Of a stretch of DNA of 51,167 nt, positions 18,197-26,293 are shown piece by piece. The DNA is from Clostridia bacterium (GTDB taxonomy: Bacteria; Bacillota; Clostridia; Oscillospirales; CAG-272), in NCBI GenBank assembly GCA_017623255.1, contig JAGAPL010000044.1:1-51167 (forward strand). Direction: 5' to 3'. Both the position numbers and the translations under genes were made by a program. Numbering within the stretch: position 1 is the first letter of the stretch; each line of letters starts with the position of its first letter. The notes under the pieces were generated by a model, which made no database searches, was not told where the DNA came from, and worked only from the letters and a program-made list of their open reading frames with translations.

Positions 18197-19194
18197 TTTA
18201 TCTCAGAGAACAGCGAAAGCTTCATCCGTCAATGGAGGCACAGGATGCGCTAAAGCTTTGCTATCAGGCGGCTTTTGGTGCGGAGCATCTTCTTTCTGAT
18301 GTTGACGGAGCGAGAAAATATTTTGAAAATGAGTTTGAAGCAGTATGCGCAACACAAGAGCCGCTGTATGAAAACATTTCTGATAAGGTATGCCGTGTGA
18401 ATCTTGGCGCGTGGAAAAGAGAAGGGCTTTGCGCGGATTGGCTATGGAAAATATTTCTTCTTTCCGGCGAGATTAGCGCTGATTCTTCGAAGGCGTTTGC
18501 CGAATATGCTGTTGAAGCGGCTGAAGAAGTTGAAGGTTTTCAAGGCTTTTTCGGTGAATACCTAAAAGGCGGAATAAGAGCTGTACACCATAGTGATAGA
18601 TATAGGTGTGCTGAGCAACCACATTATCGTGTGGTTAAAAGCGAAATTGCAAGAATTATTCCCGTTCTTCAAAAAATAAGTTCTGCAAATGCCAAAGTCG
18701 TTTCGATTGACGGAAAAGCTGCTTCAGGAAAAACGACCGTTTCGAAGGTGCTTGAATCGGTTATAAACAGCCAAACCGTGCATATGGACCACTTTTTTCT
18801 TCCACCGCAGCTTCGTTTGCCGCATCGGCTTGGCGAGATTGGAGGCAATGTTCACTATGAAAGGTTTCAAAACGAGGTACTGCCCTATCTTAAAAGTGGA
18901 AAGAAATTTTCCTACAGAATATTCGATTGCAGCATAATGGATTATGGTGAAACCAATGTTATAGGAGAGTGCCCATATATTGTTGTTGAAGGAGCATATA
19001 GCGCGCATCCGTTTTTCAGCGATTATGCTGAGGTGAAGGTGTTTTCAGATGTTGATGAAAGGGAGCAAATGAGGCGGATATTGGTCCGTAACGGCGAAAA
19101 AATGGCAAAAAGGTTTTCTGATGAGTGGATACCAATGGAAGAAGCGTATTTTGCCCATTTTAGAATCAAAGAAAACGCAGATATCATAATATGA
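18193..19194 (+). CDS. Two-domain protein: unknown N-terminal domain fused to a uridine kinase-like P-loop kinase
   Basis: 333 residues. The C-terminal part (about 165-333) has Walker A SIDGKAASGKTTVSK, then HMDHFFLPPQLR, YERFQNEVLPYL and VVEGAYSAHP, as in the uridine kinase/pantothenate kinase-like group. Residues 1-150 (start MIYLREQRKLHPSMEAQDAL, with KLCYQAAFGAEHLL) form a helical domain I do not recognise by name. It overlaps the ECF S component by 4 nt, so the two probably act together, the kinase trapping the imported molecule. The substrate is unknown; 'uridine kinase' would be an over-call. Confidence 0.8.
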   Translation: MIYLREQRKLHPSMEAQDALKLCYQAAFGAEHLLSDVDGARKYFENEFEAVCATQEPLYENISDKVCRVNLGAWKREGLCADWLWKIFLLSGEISADSSKAFAEYAVEAAEEVEGFQGFFGEYLKGGIRAVHHSDRYRCAEQPHYRVVKSEIARIIPVLQKISSANAKVVSIDGKAASGKTTVSKVLESVINSQTVHMDHFFLPPQLRLPHRLGEIGGNVHYERFQNEVLPYLKSGKKFSYRIFDCSIMDYGETNVIGECPYIVVEGAYSAHPFFSDYAEVKVFSDVDEREQMRRILVRNGEKMAKRFSDEWIPMEEAYFAHFRIKENADIII

Positions 19195-19196
19195 AT

Positions 19197-19244
19197 AAAA
19201 ACCGCTTTTCAGGGGAAGATAACCCAAAATGAAAGGCGGTTTTT
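19197..19244 (+). terminator. Intrinsic terminator after the kinase gene
   Basis: 15-nt arms AAAAACCGCTTTTCA (19197-19211) and TGAAAGGCGGTTTTT (19230-19244), one G-U pair, 18-nt loop. It begins 2 nt after the stop. Confidence 0.85.
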
Positions 19245-19277
19245 AATATGGAAAAGCAGAAAGAACGGAGTGAACAG

Positions 19278-19925
19278 ATGGATGAGATAGTCGAAAGCGG
19301 CGGAGTTATAACGGACGGAGGGTATTCAATTCATTGTATGTCTGTAATAGGGCAGGTTGAAGGCCATTACGTTCTTCCATCAGACCAAAAAGCAACAAAA
19401 TACGAGCATCTGATTCCGCTTCTTGTTTCCGTTGAAGAATCAAAGGAAATAGACGGTCTTTTACTCATATTGAACACAATGGGAGGCGATGTTGAAGCAG
19501 GGCTTGCCTTGGCAGAACTTGTGGCAGGAATGAAAAAACCAACGGTGTCTCTTGTTCTGGGTGGTGGTCATTCAATAGGTGTTCCCCTTGCGGTTTGCGC
19601 AAAAAAATCATTTATTGTGCCTTCTGCCACCATGACAATACATCCCGTTCGTATGAGTGGAACTGTGGTAGGAGTGCCGCAGACGTATTATTATTTTGAG
19701 CGTATGCAGGACAGAATAATACGTTTCATTTGTGATAATTCAAAAATAGAAGAACAAACCTTCAGAGCAATGCTTATGAAAACGGATCAGATTGCAACTG
19801 ATGTCGGATCTCTTATTGAGGGCAAAGAAGCTGTTGAATCAGGACTAATAGATTCGCTTGGTTCACTTTCTGAAGCGCTGAATGCTCTTCACGAAATGAT
19901 TGATGCCGCAAAAGCAGACAAATAA
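19278..19925 (+). CDS. TepA/ClpP-family serine protease (translocation-enhancing protein)
   Basis: 215 residues from ATG 19278, chosen because GGAG at 19268 is well spaced; the ATG at 19248 sits on the terminator arm. The ClpP/crotonase fold is clear: LLLILNTMGGDVEAGLALAE near residue 55, nucleophile serine in GGGHSIGVPLAV and catalytic histidine in TMTIHPVRMSG. The family (B. subtilis TepA/YmfB) is a cytoplasmic ClpP-like peptidase linked to protein export and spore formation. Single gene between two terminators. Confidence 0.88.
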   Translation: MDEIVESGGVITDGGYSIHCMSVIGQVEGHYVLPSDQKATKYEHLIPLLVSVEESKEIDGLLLILNTMGGDVEAGLALAELVAGMKKPTVSLVLGGGHSIGVPLAVCAKKSFIVPSATMTIHPVRMSGTVVGVPQTYYYFERMQDRIIRFICDNSKIEEQTFRAMLMKTDQIATDVGSLIEGKEAVESGLIDSLGSLSEALNALHEMIDAAKADK

Positions 19926-19940
19926 ATTTTAGTTTGGCAA

Positions 19941-19988
19941 AAAGCCGCCACTGAAACTGCCGGGAGCAGTGTAGTGGCGGCTTTGTTT
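19941..19988 (+). terminator. Intrinsic terminator of the TepA-like gene
   Basis: AAAGCCGCCACT (19941-19952) pairs with AGTGGCGGCTTT (19973-19984); the loop contains a second small stem ACTGC/GCAGT. Followed by GTTTAT. Confidence 0.88.
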
Positions 19989-20100
19989 ATATATCCCGAT
20001 ATAAACAGAAGACATAAAAGTTTCATATTTGTTTAGACGCAGTTTATAAATATGATTTATACTATATAATGTACAATAATGTTCAAAGGTCAGGATATCC

Positions 20101-20814
20101 GTGAAAGACGAAAAAGACGAAAAAATAGAAGCGTTTGAGTCCGCTGTGCGTCAGCTGGAGTTGACGGGTGAGGATTTTTTTGAAATAGTTCATCAGAAAA
20201 GCGAGAAGTTTTTCAAGCTTATGGCATATTATCGCTGCGCTATGATGGAGATTGAAACAAAGCTTAATGTCCTTAATGAAGAATTTTCTCTTCAGTATGA
20301 CCGAAATCCCATAAACTCTATTAAAACAAGGCTCAAGAGCGTTAACAGTATCAGAGAAAAAATGGAAAGAAAAAATCTTTCTATGACAGCTGAAGCAGTT
20401 GAGCAGAATATATATGACGTGGCAGGACTTCGCGTTATATGTTCTTTTCCCGAAGATGTTTATATCCTTGCTGACGCGCTTTTGTCTCAGGACGATATAA
20501 CTCTCATTCAGAAAAAGGACTACATAAAAAATCCCAAACCCAATGGTTACAGAAGTCTTCACCTTATAGTTGAAGTTCCGATTTTTCTTGCGAAAGAAAA
20601 GAAGAAAATGAAGGTTGAAATTCAGCTTCGCACTATTGCAATGGATTGCTGGGCAAGTTTAGAGCACCAGCTCAGATATAAAAAAGATCTTGAATTCACA
20701 GAAGAAATGGCGCAGGAGCTTGCAACGTGCGCTTCTCTCAGTGCAGAGCTTGATAAGCGAATGGATGCCCTTCGTCAAATTGTAACAGAAAAGAAGGATA
20801 TAAAAAATGGATAA
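20101..20814 (+). CDS. Small alarmone synthetase, RelQ/YjbM type
   Basis: 237 residues from GTG 20101. A RelA/SpoT synthetase domain only, with no HD hydrolase, TGS or ACT domains. Key stretches are NIYDVAGLRVICSFPEDVY, IKNPKPNGYRSLHLIVEVP and VEIQLRTIAMDCWASLEH, which bind ATP and GTP/GDP and transfer pyrophosphate to make (p)ppGpp. The last 8 nt overlap the AI-2E family gene. A perfect TATAAT lies at 20065-20070, but its -35 is weak. Confidence 0.93.
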   Translation: MKDEKDEKIEAFESAVRQLELTGEDFFEIVHQKSEKFFKLMAYYRCAMMEIETKLNVLNEEFSLQYDRNPINSIKTRLKSVNSIREKMERKNLSMTAEAVEQNIYDVAGLRVICSFPEDVYILADALLSQDDITLIQKKDYIKNPKPNGYRSLHLIVEVPIFLAKEKKKMKVEIQLRTIAMDCWASLEHQLRYKKDLEFTEEMAQELATCASLSAELDKRMDALRQIVTEKKDIKNG

Positions 20815-21931
20815 AAATTTCAAAAAGCTTCTTATTCTTATCACTTTTGGTGTGGCGCTTTTTGCGGCATTGATCAATTTCACCACAGTTATTAGCTATG
20901 CGGGTAAAGTTTTTGCTATTTTTCTCCCCATATTTGTTGGACTTATAATAGCATTCGTTCTTAATGTACCTATGAAGGGCTTTGAAAATCTTTTCAATAA
21001 AATATTTAAAAAGAAAGAATTCAAGCATAAGGAAAAGCTTGTATCTGTTTTAAGCCTGATGTTAACCCTTATATCCATAGTAATTGTTATCGTTCTTGCG
21101 GTAACTCTTGCAGTGCCTGAGATCGTTTCCTCTGTGAAGCGTATATATGCTCAGATTCAGTCTAAGTTGCCGGAGCTTATTGCAATGCTCAACAGCTATA
21201 ACATCGATACAACGCGAATCACTGAGTTTGTTAAAAACATAAATTTGAACAGTTTTCTCTCAACTCTGACTACTGGAGCGGGAAGCTTGCTCACTTCCGT
21301 CTGGGGCTTTGCAACAACAACTGTTTCAGGTGTTTCAACAACTATTTTTGCGCTCGTTATTTCTGTTTATGTTCTGCTTGATAAAAAAGATCTTGCAAAA
21401 CATATGAAAAAGCTGCTATATGCAACACTCAAAAAGGAAACAACAGATAAGATCAGCGAAATAGGCGCGCTTTCTGTTGAAACATACTCAAAGTTCCTTT
21501 CAGGTCAAACAATAGAGGCGGTTATACTGGGAGTGCTGATATTTATTTCATTCAGCATTTTCCGCTTGCCTTATGCCGCGCTGATTGCTTTTCTCACAAG
21601 CTTCTTTGCTTTCGTTCCCTATGTGGGTGCCTTTGCCTCCTGCGCAATCGGAGCTTTCCTTATCCTGCTTGATTCACCCGATAAGGTGATCACCTGTATA
21701 ATCGTTTATCTGGTAGTTCAGTTTGTTGAAAATCAGTTTATCTATCCCCATGTGGTTGGTAGCTCTGTCGGACTCAGCCCTCTTTGGACTCTTATGGCTG
21801 CAATTATTGGTGGTAACCTCTTCGGTATCGTGGGCATCATCTTCTTTATCCCCCTCGCAGCTGTGCTCTACACCCTCCTTCAAAAGCACGTTAATAAGAA
21901 ACTGCTCATAAACAAAATAAAAATAGATTGA
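20807..21931 (+). CDS. AI-2E family transporter (PF01594) membrane protein
   Basis: 374 residues, about eight membrane helices. The family includes TqsA (AI-2 export) and sodium/proton antiporter-like and sporulation proteins (YtvI-like). Family marks are IFLPIFVGLIIAFVLNVP early and FAFVPYVGAFASCAIGAF plus QFVENQFIYPHVVGSSVG late. The start overlaps the alarmone synthetase by 8 nt. The substrate cannot be assigned. Its stop codon lies inside the closing arm of the palindromic element that follows. Confidence 0.9.
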   Translation: MDKNFKKLLILITFGVALFAALINFTTVISYAGKVFAIFLPIFVGLIIAFVLNVPMKGFENLFNKIFKKKEFKHKEKLVSVLSLMLTLISIVIVIVLAVTLAVPEIVSSVKRIYAQIQSKLPELIAMLNSYNIDTTRITEFVKNINLNSFLSTLTTGAGSLLTSVWGFATTTVSGVSTTIFALVISVYVLLDKKDLAKHMKKLLYATLKKETTDKISEIGALSVETYSKFLSGQTIEAVILGVLIFISFSIFRLPYAALIAFLTSFFAFVPYVGAFASCAIGAFLILLDSPDKVITCIIVYLVVQFVENQFIYPHVVGSSVGLSPLWTLMAAIIGGNLFGIVGIIFFIPLAAVLYTLLQKHVNKKLLINKIKID

Positions 21932-22186
21932 TCCCTTAATACGCTATTTATTATATTATCATAATTTACAGGTATATCCGGGGGAAACTTTTTGAGGAAA
22001 AGTTCTCCCCCAGACCCCCTTCAAAACCTTTTCGCAGAAAATCCCCTTCCACCCCACACAAGTGGGGTTGGAAGGGGATCTTTTACAAAGAGGTTTGGGG
22101 GTGGGTTCGGGAGGAGACCTTTCCTTAAAAGGTCCCTCCCGAGTATATCTGTAGATAATATAATAAATAGCGTATTAAGGGATCAA
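21928..22186. repeat. Palindromic intergenic element, copy 2, closed by a perfect 33-bp stem
   Basis: Fills the gap between convergent genes (AI-2E family stop 21929-21931; zinc-ribbon gene stop 22191-22193). Outer arms 21928-21960 and 22154-22186 are perfect 33-nt reverse complements. Inside lie hairpin A (about 21979-22011, GGGGGAAACTTTT type with one bulge), a large central hairpin B (about 22014-22110, including CCCCTTCC pairing GGAAGGGG and CCCCAC pairing GTGGGG), and hairpin C (about 22109-22141). The interior is nearly identical to the reverse complement of 6275-6522; the outer arms are unrelated between copies. No coding content. Confidence 0.9.
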
Positions 22187-22190
22187 ATTG

Positions 22191-22973
22191 TTATTCAGCT
22201 GAGACGTAGGCTACGTTGATCGTAGGAGCGGTGTGAGTGGAATAAGTGTCATCATACACAGTTTGCTCGCCTGCGCCTTCTCCGTAAAATGTCAGCACGT
22301 CACCGGGAATATAATTGCGGGAGCTATCCTGAATACAGTCGCGGACAATGATTTCAAACTCATTTCCGCTTCCGTCGTGGCAGATATAGTATGTGGGATA
22401 GAGGCTGCCGTTGTATTCTGCTTCGGGGTCAACGAACTTTTTGCTTACGGTAAGAGTAACAGAAACGAATCTGCTCTTATATTCATCTCCGCCGCGATAG
22501 AATTCTTCAGCTGTGATGCTTTCGCACTGAGCTATGTATTCTTCTCTTGTAAGTGAAGTATCAACGGGTTTTTCCATCATACCTTTCAGGTTGCCGAACA
22601 ACATTCCAACTCCGCCAAGATAGGGGAGTATAAACCAAATAACAGCTGCAATACCAATGCCTATTTTAAGTGATTTCTTGTGTGGGCTGGTGAGAAGCAG
22701 GACAAAACCTACAACGGGGAAGAAGAAAAGCGCAAGAGCGATAACCCACCAGCTGTGGTACCAATCAATAAAGGTAACAGTGCGGGAGGATGAATTTCCT
22801 CTTCTCTTTTTCTGCTTCACAGGCTTTCTGTTTCCTGCACGGAATTCTTCGGGGCATTCTTTGCCGCAAAGAGGGCAATTATCACCTGCGAAAAAGCATC
22901 CGCAATCGGGGCATTTATTTAAATCGGGGCGATCTATTTCTTCGCCGTCGTATGAACCGAGAAATCTTCCCAT
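22191..22973 (-). CDS. Zinc-ribbon membrane protein with extracytoplasmic OB-like domain
   Basis: 260 residues. The N-terminus has CPDCGCFF and CPLCGKECP, a zinc ribbon around residues 21-40. A basic linker (KPVKQKKRRG) follows, then two membrane helices near 74-95 and 102-122. The C-terminal region from about 135 (EYIAQCESITAEEFYRG ... VLTFYGEGAGEQTV) looks like a small beta-barrel of the OB type. I do not recognise a named family; similar zinc-ribbon/membrane/beta proteins are common and uncharacterised in Clostridia. It has its own promoter, overlapped by a palindrome. Confidence 0.8.
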   Translation of the reverse strand: MGRFLGSYDGEEIDRPDLNKCPDCGCFFAGDNCPLCGKECPEEFRAGNRKPVKQKKRRGNSSSRTVTFIDWYHSWWVIALALFFFPVVGFVLLLTSPHKKSLKIGIGIAAVIWFILPYLGGVGMLFGNLKGMMEKPVDTSLTREEYIAQCESITAEEFYRGGDEYKSRFVSVTLTVSKKFVDPEAEYNGSLYPTYYICHDGSGNEFEIIVRDCIQDSSRNYIPGDVLTFYGEGAGEQTVYDDTYSTHTAPTINVAYVSAE

Positions 22974-22992
22974 ATGTATGTCTCCTGTAGTT

Positions 22993-23033
22993 TACTGTGA
23001 AAACAGTATACCATATTGCCGCCAAAGTGTCAA
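22993..23033 (-). promoter_or_regulatory. Promoter of the zinc-ribbon gene with a palindrome over the -10
   Basis: Minus strand TTGACA (23028-23033), 17-nt spacer ending TGG, TATACT (23005-23010). TACTGT-GAAA-ACAGTA (22993-23008) is a perfect palindrome overlapping the -10 and start site, a possible repressor site. Confidence 0.8.
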
Positions 23034-23040
23034 CGACTGC

Positions 23041-23724
23041 TTATTTAAAGAACTTTTTAAGCCTAAGTCCGTCCTTGAATTCAAAATGATTTTCAAAGAA
23101 TTTTGAGAAAAGACCGATAGTGTATCCGTTCACCAAAGCACAAATAACGGTTCCCAGCTTAACGCCTTCAAAATGCCACAGTCCGAAGAACGCAAATGAC
23201 ATTATAATGCTGATGAGGCAGCTGACACAGTCATAGCCGGTTTTGAACTTGGTGATGCTGATACCGAACTTTGCGGAAAGCTCTTTCACAAACAACTCGT
23301 ATGCCTCAGGCGAAATATAAGTATGGAAGAACATTGAAACGCCAACTGAGCAAGTAAGCATCCCCGCAACGAAATAAACGATTCGGAGAACGATGCTTTC
23401 AGACGGAATAAAAGCAGCGAGTGCTATGGCTCCGTCAAGAGTGAATCCGTAAATAAGGGCGGTGGCAAAAGAGAACAGGTATGAGAGCTTGAAGCGGCGC
23501 AGGAATATCATCATCAGTACTAGAAGCACAGCCTGCAGAGTGTATTCAGCCATACCGAATGAGAAAAACGGCAGAAATTCTGAAACTTTAAGGTGAATGA
23601 TGTAGGCGGGAGAAACCACCATAGACATACCGAAGTTTGCCTTTTCCATAAAAGCCGTGCCGATGGCGAGAGTTATTATTCCCACAACGTAGGCAAGCTC
23701 GGTGTAAAACGTTTTCTTTTCCAT
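23041..23724 (-). CDS. YitT/YczE-like integral membrane protein (DUF6198 type)
   Basis: 227 residues from ATG 23722-23724, which has CGGAG 7 nt upstream; a longer reading from 23799 would run through the promoter. Five or six membrane segments, beginning with LAYVVGIITLAIGTAFMEKA. The motif GMSMVVSPAYIIH and the later VNGYTIGLFSKFFENHFEF match YczE/YyaS/YitT-like membrane proteins of unknown function. It sits downstream of an AAA ATPase gene but has its own promoter. Confidence 0.8.
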   Translation of the reverse strand: MEKKTFYTELAYVVGIITLAIGTAFMEKANFGMSMVVSPAYIIHLKVSEFLPFFSFGMAEYTLQAVLLVLMMIFLRRFKLSYLFSFATALIYGFTLDGAIALAAFIPSESIVLRIVYFVAGMLTCSVGVSMFFHTYISPEAYELFVKELSAKFGISITKFKTGYDCVSCLISIIMSFAFFGLWHFEGVKLGTVICALVNGYTIGLFSKFFENHFEFKDGLRLKKFFK

Positions 23725-23743
23725 AAAAACTCCGTAATAATAG

Positions 23744-23818
23744 AAATAGCTCCCAACATTTGATAAAGAAATGTTGAAAGCTATTTTGTATTTTAGCATA
23801 TTGTTTTAGAAAATGCAA
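23744..23818 (-). promoter_or_regulatory. Promoter and 5'-terminal hairpin of the YczE-like gene
   Basis: Minus strand TTGCAT (23813-23818), 17-nt spacer, TAAAAT (23790-23795). The predicted transcript begins near 23783, inside a stem-loop (AAATAGCT at 23744-23751 with AGCTATTT at 23779-23786, plus an inner AACATTT/AAATGTT stem). The same hairpin could end the upstream AAA gene transcript. Confidence 0.65.
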
Positions 23819-23831
23819 GGGTTAATTGGCC

Positions 23832-24842
23832 TTATTTGACACCATTTTCCGCATCTTCTTTTGTCAGGCGAACAAGGTCCTCCTTTGTAACATTTGCCAT
23901 ATGAGCAATTCTGTTTGCCTGTGCGGAGAGAATTTTTTCAAAAGTGTTTCGAACACCTCTGGCGTTGCCGAAATCTGCAGGCTGGAGAGCTTTTTCGCAG
24001 AAATAGGAGAGGAGGGTTGCCTCTGCGTCAGCATCAAGATCATACCGGCCTTTCCTGCAGTTCATTTTGAAAATATCAAGCATTTCCTCGGGGGTATAGT
24101 CTTCAAAATCAATGTATTTATTGAAGCGCGACTGAAGGCCGGGGTTTGAGTCAATGAAATTCTGCATAAGATCATTGTATCCTGCGATAATGACTATAAT
24201 ATCATCGCGGTGGTCTTCCATATATTTAAGGATTGTCTCAACTGCCTCAAGTCCATAGTCATTTTCGCTTTTGGAGGTGAGAGAGTATGCTTCATCAATG
24301 AAAAGCACGCCGCCCAGTGCGCTTTCAAGCACCTTGTAGGTTTTTTGCGCGGTTTGACCCACGTAACCTGCCACAAGTGAAGAGCGGTCAACTTCCACAA
24401 GCTGACCTTTGGAGAGAAGCCCCAGAGAATGATAAACTCTTGCCATAAAGCGCGCGATCATAGTTTTTCCCGTGCCGGGATTGCCCGAGAAAACCAGGTG
24501 CAGCGACATTTCAGGTGTTGGTAGATCGTTTTTGCGTCGAAGAGCGTAAACAGTTGCAAGATTGATAAGTGAGCTGACCTCGCTTTTCACTTTTTCAAGC
24601 CCAATGTAATCATTGAGCTCTTTTTTCAGTTGGTCTATATCTTCTTTTTCTGTTGCTTTGGCTATCTCTTCTGCTTTTGTTTCTTTCTTTGCTTCTTTCT
24701 TTGCTTCTTCTTTTATTTCTTCTGCTTTTGGCGCAGGAGAAGTGGAACCGAAAAGATCAGCACCAACGCTTTTCATATTCTTTTCGGTCATTGCGCGGAT
24801 AACTTCAAGCTGCGCAGATATAAGTTCGTCTTTGTTTGACAT
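23832..24842 (-). CDS. CbbX/SpoVK-like AAA ATPase
   Basis: 336 residues. An N-terminal 75 residues rich in Lys and Glu (EEAKKEAKKETKAEEIAK) precede a AAA module: LNDYIGLEKVKSEVSSLI, Walker A FSGNPGTGKTMIARF, Walker B GGVLFIDEAYSL, sensor 1 VIIAGYNDLMQNF and arginine finger NPGLQSRFNKY. The closest named groups are CbbX (rubisco activase) and the sporulation protein SpoVK; no rubisco is present, so a spore or secretion-related remodelling role is more likely, but unproven. GGGAG precedes the ATG. Confidence 0.87.
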   Translation of the reverse strand: MSNKDELISAQLEVIRAMTEKNMKSVGADLFGSTSPAPKAEEIKEEAKKEAKKETKAEEIAKATEKEDIDQLKKELNDYIGLEKVKSEVSSLINLATVYALRRKNDLPTPEMSLHLVFSGNPGTGKTMIARFMARVYHSLGLLSKGQLVEVDRSSLVAGYVGQTAQKTYKVLESALGGVLFIDEAYSLTSKSENDYGLEAVETILKYMEDHRDDIIVIIAGYNDLMQNFIDSNPGLQSRFNKYIDFEDYTPEEMLDIFKMNCRKGRYDLDADAEATLLSYFCEKALQPADFGNARGVRNTFEKILSAQANRIAHMANVTKEDLVRLTKEDAENGVK

Positions 24843-24952
24843 AATGACTCCCGCATATAGCCTTATTATAGGGAAGGCAATTTAAAATTCTACATAGATT
24901 GTACCACATAATAAGAATATTTACTATAATAAATGAAAAAATAATAAGAGAT

Positions 24953-24967
24953 TGTGATACGGTCACA
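24953..24967. promoter_or_regulatory. CRP/FNR-like palindrome between divergent genes
   Basis: TGTGA-TACGG-TCACA, a 15-bp palindrome with 5-nt centre. It lies 46 bp before the nifS -35 and about 110 bp before the AAA gene start on the other strand. The half-site matches CRP-family regulators, but the spacing is one base shorter than the classical 6. Confidence 0.45.
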
Positions 24968-25012
24968 GAAAACCTACCCAAAAGATAGTAAAATAAATTT
25001 GTAAGTATAACA

Positions 25013-25041
25013 TTGACATAATGTGACAATAATGATATACT
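25013..25041 (+). promoter_or_regulatory. Promoter of nifS-iscU-nadA
   Basis: TTGACA (25013-25018), 17-nt spacer, TATACT (25036-25041). A small AGAAGA/TCTTCT hairpin lies in the leader just before AAAGG. Confidence 0.9.
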
Positions 25042-25091
25042 ATTTATTTGTAGAAGAAGTGTTTTTCTTCTAAGAAAGGCAGACAATAATA

Positions 25092-26273
25092 ATGAGAGTT
25101 TACGCAGACAATGCCGCAACAACTCCTATTTCGGAGCATGCTAAGGCAGAAATGATAAAATATATGGATGCGGAGTATGAAAACGCATCAAGTCTTCATT
25201 CTTTCGGACAGTCAGCAGCAGCAGCGCTTGCTGAGGCGAGAGAGCGCATCGGTAAATGTATTGGAGCCGATGCAGGTGAAATTTATTTCACATCCGGCGG
25301 AAGTGAGGCTGATAATCAGGCTATTATTTCCGCAGCTCATTTCGGAGCAAAGAAAAACAAAAAGCACATTATTTCCACAAAGATCGAGCACCACGCTGTG
25401 CTTCACACACTTGACCGTCTCAAAAAAGAGGGTTATGAAGTAACTCTTCTTGATGTGGACGAAAATGGCCTTATCACAGCAGAGCAGGTAAGAGAAGCGC
25501 TTCGCGAGGACACTTGCCTTGTAACTGTCATGTTTGCAAATAACGAGATCGGCACGATAATGCCCATAGCAGAGATCGGCGCAATTTGCCGCGAAAAGAA
25601 GATTCCCTTCCACACAGACGCAGTTCAGGCGGCAGGTCATCTTCATATAGACGTAAAAGCAATGAATATTGATATGCTTTCAATCTCAGCTCATAAGTTC
25701 CACGGCCCCAAGGGCATCGGCGCACTCTATTGCAGACGCGGCGCTTATATCGAAGCTATTATCAGCGGAGGCGCGCAGGAAAAGGGCAAGAGAGCGGGAA
25801 CAGAAAACCTTCCTGCAATAATGGGTATGGCAGCAGCCCTTGAGGATGCGGTTGCTTCCATTGATGAAAATGCTGAAAAGCTTTGCAAAATGAGAGATAA
25901 GCTCATTTGCGAGCTTTCCAAAATAGAAAAAACGATCGTAAACGGTGACAGAGTAAAGCGCTTGCCCGGCAACGTCAATATGTGCTTCCAGGGCATCGAG
26001 GGTGAAAGCCTTCTTCTGATGCTCGATATGTACGGAATCGCAGCTTCTTCAGGTTCAGCCTGCACATCAGGCTCACTTGATCCCAGCCACGTGCTTTTGG
26101 CACTTGGCCTTCCCCATGCAGTTGCTCACGGCTCCCTTCGCCTCTCCCTCTCTGAGTATACAACAGAGGCTGAGGTTGATCACATTATCGAATGTGTTCC
26201 CAAGGTTGTTGAGCGCCTTCGTGAAATGTCTCCCGTTTGGGAAAGAATTCTTCGCGGAGAGGAAATTTTGTAA
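25092..26273 (+). CDS. nifS: Cysteine desulfurase NifS
   Basis: 393 residues. PLP enzyme that takes sulfur from cysteine onto its own cysteine for cluster assembly and tRNA thiolation. PLP lysine in SISAHKFHGPKGIGALY and catalytic cysteine in SSGSACTSGSLDPSHVL, the longer flexible loop of NifS/IscS group I enzymes. The N-terminal MRVYADNAATTPIS is typical. First gene of a cluster with iscU (20-nt gap), nadA (34 nt) and, after a terminator, mnmA, all users of its sulfur. Confidence 0.96.
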   Translation: MRVYADNAATTPISEHAKAEMIKYMDAEYENASSLHSFGQSAAAALAEARERIGKCIGADAGEIYFTSGGSEADNQAIISAAHFGAKKNKKHIISTKIEHHAVLHTLDRLKKEGYEVTLLDVDENGLITAEQVREALREDTCLVTVMFANNEIGTIMPIAEIGAICREKKIPFHTDAVQAAGHLHIDVKAMNIDMLSISAHKFHGPKGIGALYCRRGAYIEAIISGGAQEKGKRAGTENLPAIMGMAAALEDAVASIDENAEKLCKMRDKLICELSKIEKTIVNGDRVKRLPGNVNMCFQGIEGESLLLMLDMYGIAASSGSACTSGSLDPSHVLLALGLPHAVAHGSLRLSLSEYTTEAEVDHIIECVPKVVERLREMSPVWERILRGEEIL

Positions 26274-26293
26274 TTTAATTGAGGTGAATTAAT

